Shown: positions 30,631 through 38,412 of the stretch, one piece after another | How the letters are laid out: each line of letters begins with the position of its first letter | How positions within the stretch are numbered: the stretch's first letter is position 1 | NCBI RefSeq assembly: GCF_002831645.1 | Contig: NZ_CP025117.1 | Location: forward strand, 2,309,001 to 2,373,000 | Source of the DNA: Olleya sp. Bg11-27 | GTDB lineage: Bacteria; Bacteroidota; Bacteroidia; Flavobacteriales; Flavobacteriaceae | DNA: 64,000 bases | Reading direction: 5' to 3' | The notes under the pieces: model-generated | The model's database searches: none | The model's input: the letters and a program-made list of their open reading frames with translations, nothing else | What the model was told of the DNA's origin: nothing | Translations under genes and position numbers: made by a program

Positions 30631-31518
30631 TTATATAAATTGTTTAGATACTTTTTCTGCTTTTCTGCTTTCTGAATAATCGTAAAAACCTTCTCCAGAT
30701 TTTACACCAAGTTTTCCAGCATTTACCATATTAACTAATAATGGGCATGGTGCGTATTTAGGGTTTTTAAATCCGTCATACATTACGTTTAAAATAGATA
30801 AACAAACGTCTAATCCAATAAAATCGGCTAGTTGTAATGGTCCCATAGGGTGTGCCATACCAAGTTTCATTACGGTGTCAATTTCTTCAACACCAGCAAC
30901 ACCGTTGTATAACGTTTCAATAGATTCGTTAAGCATTGGCATTAATATACGGTTGGCAACAAAACCAGGGTAATCGTTAACTTCAGTAGGTGTTTTACCT
31001 AATTGCTTCGATAAATCCATGATGGTTTTAGTCACGTCATCACTTGTGCTATACCCACGAATAATCTCTACTAATTTCATGATTGGCACCGGATTCATAA
31101 AATGCATTCCAATAACCATTTCTGGTCTTGACGTCACAGCACCAATTTGTGTAATAGAGATAGAAGAGGTGTTAGTTGCAAGGATAGTATCCTCGCCACA
31201 AGCTTCATCTAATTGTTTGAAAATCTTTAATTTTAAATCTAAATTTTCTGTCGCAGCTTCTACTACTAAACCAGCGTATTCAACACCAGCTTCAATATTT
31301 GTATACGTTGTTATATTACCTAAAGTTTCCGCTTTGTCAGCTTCTGTAATTTTAGCTTTAGCAACCATACGGTCTAAATTTTTGGTAATGGTATCCATTC
31401 CTTTTTTTAGAGACGCTTCGCTAATATCTATTAATTGTACTTTAAATCCTGATTGTGCAAAAGTATGAGCAATACCATTACCCATTGTTCCTGCACCTAT
31501 AACTGCTATGTTTTTCAT
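30631..31518 (-). CDS. 3-hydroxybutyryl-CoA dehydrogenase
   Basis: A 295-residue NAD-dependent 3-hydroxyacyl-CoA dehydrogenase. The NAD-binding fingerprint is IGAGTMGNGIAHTFA at about residues 6-20, and the catalytic histidine lies in IGMHFMNPVPIMKLVEII. The C-terminal dimer domain has PGFVANRILMPMLNE and ADFIGLD. It acts on short-chain 3-hydroxyacyl-CoA, in fatty-acid or amino-acid degradation or in butyrate-type chemistry. It follows the Gfo/Idh gene after 12 bases, so the two are probably cotranscribed. Confidence 0.93.
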   Translation of the reverse strand: MKNIAVIGAGTMGNGIAHTFAQSGFKVQLIDISEASLKKGMDTITKNLDRMVAKAKITEADKAETLGNITTYTNIEAGVEYAGLVVEAATENLDLKLKIFKQLDEACGEDTILATNTSSISITQIGAVTSRPEMVIGMHFMNPVPIMKLVEIIRGYSTSDDVTKTIMDLSKQLGKTPTEVNDYPGFVANRILMPMLNESIETLYNGVAGVEEIDTVMKLGMAHPMGPLQLADFIGLDVCLSILNVMYDGFKNPKYAPCPLLVNMVNAGKLGVKSGEGFYDYSESRKAEKVSKQFI

Positions 31519-31530
31519 TTGTATGTTGTT

Positions 31531-32490
31531 CTAAAATTGATCAATTATCATTGTGGCAACACGTAATGCTTCTGTACCATCATGTAATGTTACAATAGGC
31601 GTTGTGTTATTATTTATTGCATCTGCAAAAGATTCTAGCTCGTCTAAAATAGCATTATTAGCAGAGATTTCTGGATTATCAAAATAGATCTGCTTTTTAA
31701 CACCTTCTGCATTTTGCAAAACCATGTCAAAATCTCCAGGTGTTTCTGGCGCATCTTTCATTTTTACAACCTCACATTTTTTCTCTAAAAAGTCTACAGA
31801 GATATAAGCATCACGTTGGAAAAACCTTGTCTTACGCATGTTTTTTAACGATATTCTACTGGCGGTTAAATTAGCAACACAACCGTTAACAAACTCGATA
31901 CGTGCATTAGCAATATCGGGTGTGTCGCTTATAACAGAAACACCACTTGCAGATACGTTTTTAACTTTAGACTTTACAACGCTTAAAATAACGTCAATAT
32001 CGTGTATCATTAAATCTAAAACGACTGGTACATCTGTTCCACGCGGATTAAACTCGGCTAAACGATGTGCTTCAATAAACATCGGACTATCTAATTGGTC
32101 TTTAACTGCTAGAAAAGCAGGGTTAAAACGCTCTACATGTCCAACTTGACCTTTAACGCCGTATTCCGCAACCAAAGCCCTTAAGCTTTCGGCTTCTTGT
32201 ACGGTATTTGTTATTGGTTTTTCGACAAATATATGTTTGCCTTTTGCAATCGCTTGCTTGGCACAATCGTAATGCGAAAGGGTAGGGGTTACGATGTCTA
32301 CGACCTCTACAGCTTCAATTAGTCCTTCAATAGTTTTAAAATATTTGTAACCAAATTCGGCTTCAACTTTTTTACCGTTGTCAGCATCCGCATCATAAAA
32401 TCCAACTAATTCGAATTTTTCTGATTGATTTAATAGTCTAAGATGAATTTTTCCAAGGTGACCAGCACCTAATACACCAGCTTTTAGCAT
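31531..32490 (-). CDS. Gfo/Idh/MocA family oxidoreductase
   Basis: A 319-residue NAD(P)-dependent oxidoreductase. The Rossmann motif GVLGAGHLGKIHLRLL opens the protein, followed by the family motif FVEKPITNTVQEAE and a C-terminal alpha/beta domain with MIHDIDVILS. I chose the ATG at 32490 because a -7 box overlaps the longer frame's start at 32511. The substrate, probably a sugar or inositol-like compound, cannot be read. Confidence 0.9.
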   Translation of the reverse strand: MLKAGVLGAGHLGKIHLRLLNQSEKFELVGFYDADADNGKKVEAEFGYKYFKTIEGLIEAVEVVDIVTPTLSHYDCAKQAIAKGKHIFVEKPITNTVQEAESLRALVAEYGVKGQVGHVERFNPAFLAVKDQLDSPMFIEAHRLAEFNPRGTDVPVVLDLMIHDIDVILSVVKSKVKNVSASGVSVISDTPDIANARIEFVNGCVANLTASRISLKNMRKTRFFQRDAYISVDFLEKKCEVVKMKDAPETPGDFDMVLQNAEGVKKQIYFDNPEISANNAILDELESFADAINNNTTPIVTLHDGTEALRVATMIIDQF

Positions 32491-32508
32491 AGTTTGTTCT
32501 GTTTTCAA

Positions 32509-32516
32509 CAAAAATA
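32509..32516 (-). promoter_or_regulatory. -7 box for the Gfo/Idh gene
   Basis: On the minus strand TATTTTTG fits TAnnTTTG and lies 18 bases upstream of the ATG at 32490. It supports that start over 32511, which lies inside the box. Confidence 0.45.
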
Positions 32517-32609
32517 AGTTTTTTTATACAGTATTTTATATGAATTTGGTAATTATATATAGGATTTAGAACAAAATTATAAATTGATAGAAAATCCTTT
32601 TCAGGGTTA

Positions 32610-32617
32610 TATTTTTG
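32610..32617 (+). promoter_or_regulatory. -7 box for pcm
   Basis: TATTTTTG fits TAnnTTTG, 33 bases before the TTG start of pcm. Confidence 0.45.
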
Positions 32618-32650
32618 AAGTAATTTTATGCTCTAAACTAACGACTACCA

Positions 32651-33292
32651 TTGAAAGATACTTTTAAACATAAAGGCTTACGTCAGCAGCTTGTTGCTGT
32701 TTTAAAGAAAAAAGGAATAACTAACGACGCCGTTTTGGCAGCTATTGGCAAGATACCGAGACATTTATTTATGGATTCTAGCTTTTTAGACCATGCGTAC
32801 CAAGATAAAGCTTTTCCGATTGCAGCGGATCAAACCATTTCTCAACCGTATACTGTGGCATTTCAAACCGAATTGATGCAGGTTAAAAGGGGCGATAAAG
32901 TTTTAGAAATTGGTACAGGTAGTGGATATCAAACAGCCGTTTTATGCGAAATAGGTGCCAAAGTGTATAGTATTGAAAGACAGCAAGAGTTATTTAAAAT
33001 TACGAGTCGTTTTTTACCGAAACTAGGGTACAGAGCCAAAAGTTTAATTTTTGGTGATGGTTATAAAGGGATGAAGGAAGAAGCCCCTTTTAGCAGTATT
33101 ATTGTGACGGCAGGAGCACCTTTTGTGCCTAATCCATTATTAGCACAATTGGCAATTGGTGGACGTTTGGTGATTCCAGTTGGAGAAAATGTACAAATTA
33201 TGACGCTTTTTGTGAGAAAAGGACAAAAGGATTTTGAAAAAACAGAATTTGGTGAGTTTAGATTTGTACCACTTTTAGAGGATAAGAATTAG
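32651..33292 (+). CDS. pcm: Protein-L-isoaspartate O-methyltransferase
   Basis: Methylates isoaspartyl residues with S-adenosylmethionine to start repair of damaged proteins. The 213-residue protein has PIAADQTISQPYTVAFQTEL, the SAM motif VLEIGTGSGYQTAVL, and the IIVTAGAPFVPNPLL and GGRLVIPVG segments. The start is TTG, chosen because no ATG lies near and MKDTFKHKGLRQQL is a normal N-terminus. It is the last ordinary gene before the cassette array. Confidence 0.95.
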   Translation: MKDTFKHKGLRQQLVAVLKKKGITNDAVLAAIGKIPRHLFMDSSFLDHAYQDKAFPIAADQTISQPYTVAFQTELMQVKRGDKVLEIGTGSGYQTAVLCEIGAKVYSIERQQELFKITSRFLPKLGYRAKSLIFGDGYKGMKEEAPFSSIIVTAGAPFVPNPLLAQLAIGGRLVIPVGENVQIMTLFVRKGQKDFEKTEFGEFRFVPLLEDKN

Positions 33293-33379
33293 TGCTTGCT
33301 TAATTTTGGAAATACGAGAAACTTGTTTTAACATATTTGTTTAACGTTTATGTGTAACATAAGTGTACGGACTTTTGAT

Positions 33380-33411
33380 TAAGCATTATTTCTATATGGT
33401 GTTGTAGCGCG
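33380..33411 (-). repeat. Half attC-like site at the array edge
   Basis: Immediately after the stop of the first cargo gene the minus strand reads CGCGCTACAACACCATATAG and then AAATAATGC. This matches the left arm of the other spacers. No matching right arm is visible before pcm, so the site is probably truncated at the array edge. Confidence 0.5.
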
Positions 33412-33957
33412 TTATTTTACTTCAATTTCGATAGTACTTTGAAATAACCAAATTCCGTCGCTTTTAGTTATTGAACAATGAAATGTGTCTTTGTCAATTA
33501 AATTAACTACTTGATACGAATCTATAAAATAATCAGATTTTCGTTTTTCAGATGTTTCTTTTAGAACTTTATATTTACTCGTATCAATTTTATTTTTGTA
33601 ATCAAGAGCATTTACACTATCCAATTCGAGTTTAAAGTTTCTCCAATAAACTGTTCCGTTTTCGCAGAGTTTTTTTTCTTTTCCATTCGACAAGTTGTTT
33701 TCCAATTCTGTACTATTTTGATAATTTTCAATTTCCTTAACGGGATAGTCAATTTGGTAATAAATTAATGTGTCAAAATTCTTTTTACCAATTAGCATTA
33801 CGTCTTCTCCAAAAATGCGAGCGTATCCTTTTTCAATCAGTAATTCGCAATTTAAATTACGATTAATTTTAAAAGGTTTTCTATAGTCAATTTTATTCTT
33901 TTGTTGACAAGAGAATGAAATCAGAATAAGAAATATGAAAGTTATACTGTGTTTCAT
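33412..33957 (-). CDS. Hypothetical lipoprotein (cassette 1)
   Basis: A 181-residue protein with a lipoprotein signal: hydrophobic residues 5-16 then SFSC with cysteine 17. The mature part is polar, with Lys-, Asn- and Asp-rich strands (LNCELLIEKGYARIFGEDVM) and no motif I recognise. It is the last gene of the cassette array, with a half attC-like site after the stop and the intron-bearing spacer before the start. Function unknown. Confidence 0.75.
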   Translation of the reverse strand: MKHSITFIFLILISFSCQQKNKIDYRKPFKINRNLNCELLIEKGYARIFGEDVMLIGKKNFDTLIYYQIDYPVKEIENYQNSTELENNLSNGKEKKLCENGTVYWRNFKLELDSVNALDYKNKIDTSKYKVLKETSEKRKSDYFIDSYQVVNLIDKDTFHCSITKSDGIWLFQSTIEIEVK

Positions 33958-34013
33958 TTAATGTGCTACAATGTTTAGCGAATATGATTCCGTTTTAATA
34001 AATTAAATGCGAT

Positions 34014-34597
34014 GTGTGTCCCAGGATGGGCCTCTTTTAATTTACGGAAAGGTAAATAATTAATCTAGAGGATGCAAGTCCTTTATACACAGGAGTAATC
34101 CTTCGGCTACGCTCAGCATAAACTAAAAAGGAACCATATACAGAGGTATAATTATGCGAGTAAGCAAGCATAGTATTGTAACGCCCAACGATTACCAAAA
34201 GGGTAATTATGTACATGCGGCAGTGATTGAGTGAAAGAAGATGTCATTACCTGCGGAGATCTCCAAAGTTACGAGTTAGCTATATGGAGCAATCAGCAGA
34301 GGACATAGTACTTATAGGGAACGAGTAGAGGCAATACCACAGATGGTCTCACAAGTAAGGAAGGAGGGAGCGTAATGCTCTTCAAAATTCGCATAGGAGC
34401 ACTTGTGGTAGCCTATGCCTAAATTAGAAGATAGTATCAAGGGTGAAAAGCCCTTTGGCGTGATGATTTACGAACCGCCGTATACGTTCCTGAGCGCTAT
34501 TGCTGGTAGCAATAGAGACGAAAGGATCAACGTAGTTGCGTATGGGTGGTGTGAGAGGCGCACTCCGGCTATTTTAGTCGGAGCCGTCTACTCGATT
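34014..34597 (+). mobile_element. Full-length group II intron lacking its reverse transcriptase
   Basis: The 5' end GTGTGTCCC fits the group II GTGYG rule. Conserved pieces follow in order: a GATGCAAGTCC-type motif, GAGTAAGCAAGCATA, and AATCAGCAGAGGACATAGTA, which precedes the IEP gene in related introns. Domain V starts at 34472 (GAACCGCCGTATACG) and domain VI is the CTCCGgctattttagtCGGAG hairpin with a candidate branch A eight bases from the end. The 3' end is CTACTCGATT; the last T may be exon. The element is about 584 bp, with a 15-codon stub where the protein should be. It runs antisense to the cargo genes. Domain V here has lost about 3 bases on its 3' strand relative to the other copies. 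Confidence 0.85.
34375..34422 (+). pseudogene. Residual intron-encoded protein start (15-codon stub)
   Basis: AAGGAGGGAGCGTAATG is a strong Shine-Dalgarno-like start, unusual in this genome, placed just after the conserved AGCAGAGGACATAGTA stretch where group II introns begin their reverse-transcriptase/maturase gene. The frame ends after MLFKIRIGALVVAYA. It looks like the scar of a deleted intron-encoded protein. Confidence 0.6.
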
Positions 34598-35272
34598 GGC
34601 AATAGTTTTTTTATATTTAAAAGTTGAATATTCTCCTTTATAAACAAAATCTTTAAATTCAGTCGGTGATTTTAAATTCAGTTCTTTTGCTATCTCTATG
34701 TCTTTATAATTGTAATGTCGTTTATTCATAAATCCAACTGAACGAATGGAAGGATGTTCCAAAATCGGTTTTAAATCTCCGTTTTCAACAATTGTGTTTG
34801 TAAATCGAAAGTCAATAAGGTTCGGAAAATGTTTTAGAAAATCTAAATTCTTCAATTTCCCACAAGAGTTTAATCTTAACACTTTTAGTTTTTCTAATTC
34901 ATACAGTTCAGATGTAGGCTCAAACTTTTTAGATTGATTTATATGCAAAATTTCCAAAGTGTTTTTTAAAGAGGAAATTCCGCTGTCATTTTCTAATTTA
35001 GTGCAATAATGCAATTCCAACCTTTTTAAGTTTCTGTATTTTTCAATTCCATTTAAGTCTTTGAAATTCGCCCAATTCATTTCTAAATACAGTAACTTGT
35101 CGGATTCTGGCAGTAAGTCAAATGAAACTCCTTTATGCTTAAAATACCAAAGTATAGCATATTCAATATTTTCAATATTCAGATTCTCTTTGGTTTTTTC
35201 TTTAAAATCCCATTTCGTAAATAAATCGGAATTTATTTGTTCAAACCATATTGTATTAAATCTCCAATCCAT
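34574..35272 (-). CDS. Leucine-rich-repeat-like protein (cassette 2), C-terminus altered by intron
   Basis: A 232-residue protein with LRR-like repeats from about residue 60 to 190: LLYLEMNWANFKDLNGIEKY, NLKRLELHYCTKLEN, LKVLRLNSCGKLKNLDFL and further. No signal peptide. The intron 3' end lies inside the frame, so the last eight residues (roughly NRVDGSD) and the stop codon come from the antisense of intron domain VI. The native ending must have been close by. The role may be protein binding, for instance immunity to a toxin; this is inference. Confidence 0.78.
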   Translation of the reverse strand: MDWRFNTIWFEQINSDLFTKWDFKEKTKENLNIENIEYAILWYFKHKGVSFDLLPESDKLLYLEMNWANFKDLNGIEKYRNLKRLELHYCTKLENDSGISSLKNTLEILHINQSKKFEPTSELYELEKLKVLRLNSCGKLKNLDFLKHFPNLIDFRFTNTIVENGDLKPILEHPSIRSVGFMNKRHYNYKDIEIAKELNLKSPTEFKDFVYKGEYSTFKYKKTIANRVDGSD

Positions 35273-35297
35273 TTTCGTGTTTCGTTATATTGCTGCC

Positions 35298-35677
35298 AAC
35301 TAGTTATATAATTACTTTTATTCCTGATATCCCGTAAATATAACAGGATATAAATAATTTTAAGTACGCATATCCCATAAGACTGCGCCACACAAACCTA
35401 CAATTAATCCTCTACTTATCAAATACGTAATACTACGACTCTTTATTAAACAGGAATAAATTAGAACAATACCATAAGTGTTAGTTTTCGGTAAAGGGTA
35501 TAAACCTTTGTTAGATTATATTAATAATACGCAAACTTCAATTTGGTGAACCGCTGTATACGTTCCTGAGTGCTATTACTAGTAGCAATAGGATACGAAA
35601 GGACTAACGTAGTTGCGTACGTGCGGTGGTGTGAGAGTCGCACTCTGGCTATTCTAGTCGGAGCCGTCTACTCGATT
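35298..35677. repeat. Spacer type A, copy 1: attC-like end plus group II intron domains V-VI
   Basis: It begins AACTAGTTATATAATTAC and contains a small ATATCCCG/AGGATAT-like hairpin and conserved TACGCA and CCACACAAACCTAC stretches. It ends with an intron 3' fragment (35548-35677; GAACCGCTGTATACG through CTACTCGATT). No upstream intron domains are present. The 3' end supplies two of the three bases of the stop codon of the next cargo gene (stop at 35676-35678). Confidence 0.85.
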
Positions 35678-36284
35678 AGGTAACGTTTTTTGTTATCGAC
35701 TTCAATTTTTCAATTAAAGCCTCATTAGAATTTGAGTTTCGTTTCGTTTCTAATTCACTATAATCTAACTTATCGGTAATGTTTATGAGTTCAGTAATGT
35801 TTAGATTGAAAAATTGTGTTTCAGATTCATAATATCCTAATGATTTTTCAGTTGAAACAAGAATAGAATTAGCATCAATTTTATGTATGGATATAATTGG
35901 TCTTGAATTATCAGTAAGTTCTTTTAATATCCCACTCGTTCTATTTAAGATAAACAATTGTCCATTTATTACATCTCCGTAGATTGCTGTGCCAAATAGA
36001 ATATAATTGTCAATCATTAAGACAGCGGAAAGAGGTTCTCTTGACTTCATTTCAATTAATGGCTGAAACTCTTTTCTTTTATAGACTACTATTTTGTGAC
36101 TATTTCGGTCATTCTTGTATTCAATATGTTCGTATTTATATGACTGATGGCATAAATAACTACCCATAATAATATGTTCACAATCAAAATCGACAAATTG
36201 AGGAAGTCCACTACTTGGAAAGAACTTTTCCACTAATGTTGTCAAAATTTCAACTTCTTTATTTGTTTTTTTTTCGATGTTCAT
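35676..36284 (-). CDS. Hypothetical protein (cassette 3)
   Basis: A protein of about 202 residues from the ATG at 36284 (MNIEKKTNKEVEIL). The longer frame from 36362 runs through the spacer palindrome and would add 26 residues that look like spacer DNA, so I prefer the shorter form. The body has short beta-like repeats (LSAVLMIDNYILFGTAIYG; NGQLFILNRTSGILKEL) that could form a propeller-like fold. Its TAA stop is completed by the antisense of the intron end. Function unknown. Confidence 0.68.
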   Translation of the reverse strand: MNIEKKTNKEVEILTTLVEKFFPSSGLPQFVDFDCEHIIMGSYLCHQSYKYEHIEYKNDRNSHKIVVYKRKEFQPLIEMKSREPLSAVLMIDNYILFGTAIYGDVINGQLFILNRTSGILKELTDNSRPIISIHKIDANSILVSTEKSLGYYESETQFFNLNITELINITDKLDYSELETKRNSNSNEALIEKLKSITKNVT

Positions 36285-36479
36285 TGTTATGTTACCTAAC
36301 GGCTCGGCTATGGTTAGTACGGGAATTAAAAGTAGTGAACTTTCGATTAAGCACTTAGCCAAAACTTTTTATTTTGTTTTATCTTTTTTATTGTAAAGCC
36401 AAATCAAAAAGATTTGGCGGACTTCATAAATATACCAAAACTTAGGTTTAAGCACCAGAATCCGTATTAATTATAGCTT
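36285..36479 (-). repeat. attC-like palindromic spacer
   Basis: On the minus strand it opens with AAAGCTATAATTAATACGG and closes with CCGTACTAACCATAGC followed by CGAGCCGTTAGGTAAC. The two arms pair as an imperfect palindrome (GCTATaaTTAaTACGG against GCTATggTTAgTACGG). GTTAGGT is an exact match to the integron R' consensus GTTRRRY. An inner hairpin (AAATC...GATTT, CCAAATC) lies in the middle. Confidence 0.6.
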
Positions 36480-37502
36480 TTATTGTGCACAGTCTTTTTT
36501 TCTCTCGTCCCAAATTAAAGCGGAACAGAATACTTTACTTTCATCTTTTAAATCAAGAAAAGGTTCCATTGTCGTAATTTCCATATCTAATTCTCCCCCT
36601 TTATTAGAACATAATGTTTTGTTTATATTTTCATAAATAATGGCATCTTCTTTATTGTAACCAGGAAATGCAATACTAATTTGAGCATTCCGTGATTTAG
36701 TTTTAAGAACGAACGTATTCAAAAAGCAAAGTAACTCACTCGGTTTATTAATAATATTTACTCCAAGATACATTTCTGGAAACTCAAAATTTATCCAAAA
36801 AGGGTCAGTAATCAAATTCTTTTCAGGATTTAATATTTGTTCTCTTATTTTATCAAGATTCTGATTGAAAAGAAAAATATGACCATACTTTTCAAAACCT
36901 AATAAATAACCAATTTTCAATAAGGCTATTGAGGCTAATCTCATATTTCCATTATCAGGAATTTTCAAATTGAATTGTAATTTTTTAGTAGCGAATTTCC
37001 CTAACTCTCCCTCTATCGGGAACAAACCTCTTTCTTCGCTTTCCAAAAAATCATTATAGTCTTTTGGATTAGAATATTTACTTTGAAGATTTACAGTCAT
37101 TTTTCCATCTCCATCAAAACTTAAATCAGCCGTTACTTTTGAACCTTTATTATTTTCTAATTTGGTTCTGTGTTTAGAATTAGGGCTAAAACTTCTAAAA
37201 TCCTGTTCTAAAAGATATGTTAGTAATTCAACATCAGTTTTATGTCCACTTTCGTTGTTACATTTTTTACATGTCAAAATATTATCCTTGCCTCCTAAAG
37301 ATTTCGGTGGATTATGTTCTAAGGTCAAGTAATTTTTTTGGCTTGGATTTAAGTCGCTTTCAAGAAAAACTTTCAAACATAAAGGACATAATAGACCTTT
37401 GTCAAATTCAACATCGAACTTGGCATTCGTCTTTTCCTTTATCCATTTCAGGTTTTGTGAATAGGCTTCAAATATTTTCTTTTTCTTCTTTGATTTACTC
37501 AT
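36480..37502 (-). CDS. HNH endonuclease domain protein (cassette 4)
   Basis: A 340-residue protein with an N-terminal HNH-type nuclease domain: zinc-binding CxxC at residues 39-42 (CPLC), LEHNPPKSLGG with H63, N74, and CKKCN at 78-82, followed by H87. The C-terminal 250 residues form an unrecognised domain. The start is lysine-rich (MSKSKKKKK). HNH proteins of this layout occur in restriction and other defence systems or as toxins; no partner gene lies beside it in the same cassette. Chromosomal target unknown. Confidence 0.85.
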   Translation of the reverse strand: MSKSKKKKKIFEAYSQNLKWIKEKTNAKFDVEFDKGLLCPLCLKVFLESDLNPSQKNYLTLEHNPPKSLGGKDNILTCKKCNNESGHKTDVELLTYLLEQDFRSFSPNSKHRTKLENNKGSKVTADLSFDGDGKMTVNLQSKYSNPKDYNDFLESEERGLFPIEGELGKFATKKLQFNLKIPDNGNMRLASIALLKIGYLLGFEKYGHIFLFNQNLDKIREQILNPEKNLITDPFWINFEFPEMYLGVNIINKPSELLCFLNTFVLKTKSRNAQISIAFPGYNKEDAIIYENINKTLCSNKGGELDMEITTMEPFLDLKDESKVFCSALIWDERKKDCAQ

Positions 37503-37513
37503 TTTTTCAGCTT

Positions 37514-37653
37514 GCGCACAACGGTCTAGTATAAGAATAGTTGCGGGTTTACGTGCGAGGATTTTCCACAGGAAAATCAGACGTAGTAAACTTGCAACGA
37601 CCTTTGGTTAAGCCCAAAATTGAGCAATTATTTTTATACATTGTTGTATGTAG
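37514..37653 (-). repeat. attC-like palindromic spacer
   Basis: On the minus strand the ends are TACAACAATGTATAAAAATA and TATTCTTATACTAGACCG followed by GTTGTGCGC. The arms are complementary with mismatches. A central hairpin, GATTTTCCtgtGGAAAATC, is perfect. Confidence 0.6.
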
Positions 37654-37657
37654 TCTT

Positions 37658-38395
37658 TTAAGCAATATCATTTTCAATAGCATAATGTTTACCTCTTTCA
37701 GTCAAGTATAAATCTCCATCAGAATCCAGACTTATATATCCTAATTCAACTGCTTCACTTATTAAAACGTCTAAATATATTCGAGATAAACTTGATTCGT
37801 TTAGAACATTACTATAATAAACATATTGATTCGTTGAAGAATTAAAGTATCTTACTAAAATGTTTATTAATTCCAGCATTCCGTCATTAGTCTTTTTCTC
37901 CAATAAAGGACTATCAGTTTTGAAAGGATTATTCCCGACTTTGGGTTTTTTCAGTAAAGGACTATTGTGCATTCTCCTAATTAGTTCATCAAAACTATAT
38001 TCAAATTCCGAACTTTTAGAAAAATTTAGATAAAGTTTAGTCTTTAGAAAAGTTGGTATTGTCGATGTTCCTGATTGTCTAATTATTGGAATTATTTTAT
38101 TTTGGTCAATATTCTGCAATAAATTTGATGTGATAATCATCTTTTCATATCCAACTCCGCCTTTTCCTTCATTAGCCTTTTTAACATAACTTTCAGTACA
38201 TACCATAACAATATAGTCAGAACTTTCAAGGTTAGTTTCCATAAAATGTGGTAAGTCTCCTCCTGGCATTAGTTCCCATTGGTCAAGAATAGCATCAATT
38301 CCGTTATTCCGCATTTTAGTGGCAAGTTCATTTACCCACTTTTTGTGGTCTAAATTATCGTGTGAATATGATATAAATGCTTTTGGTATACTCAT
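37658..38395 (-). CDS. TIR/SEFIR domain protein with winged-helix-like C-terminus (cassette 5)
   Basis: A 245-residue protein. Residues 1-145 are a TIR/SEFIR domain: KAFISYSHDNLDHKKWV, ILDQWELMPGGDLP, and KGGVGYEKMIIT with E84 as the candidate catalytic glutamate of TIR NADases. Residues of about 160-245 resemble a winged-helix domain (LDVLISEAVELGYISLD, then LTERGKHYAIE). Bacterial TIR proteins often act in antiphage defence by destroying NAD+; here the gene stands alone between cassette spacers. Activity is inferred. Confidence 0.88.
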   Translation of the reverse strand: MSIPKAFISYSHDNLDHKKWVNELATKMRNNGIDAILDQWELMPGGDLPHFMETNLESSDYIVMVCTESYVKKANEGKGGVGYEKMIITSNLLQNIDQNKIIPIIRQSGTSTIPTFLKTKLYLNFSKSSEFEYSFDELIRRMHNSPLLKKPKVGNNPFKTDSPLLEKKTNDGMLELINILVRYFNSSTNQYVYYSNVLNESSLSRIYLDVLISEAVELGYISLDSDGDLYLTERGKHYAIENDIA

Positions 38396-38412
38396 AGTTT
38401 TTTAGATTACAT

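Noticed and set aside
34415-34627. Plus-strand ORF of 70 codons over the intron 3' end
   Set aside because: It is read through structured intron domains IV-VI and has no protein features. Such frames recur wherever this kind of domain V occurs.
36285-36362. Longer N-terminus for the cassette 3 gene
   Set aside because: The extra 26 codons lie inside the attC-like palindrome, so the ATG at 36284 is more likely.
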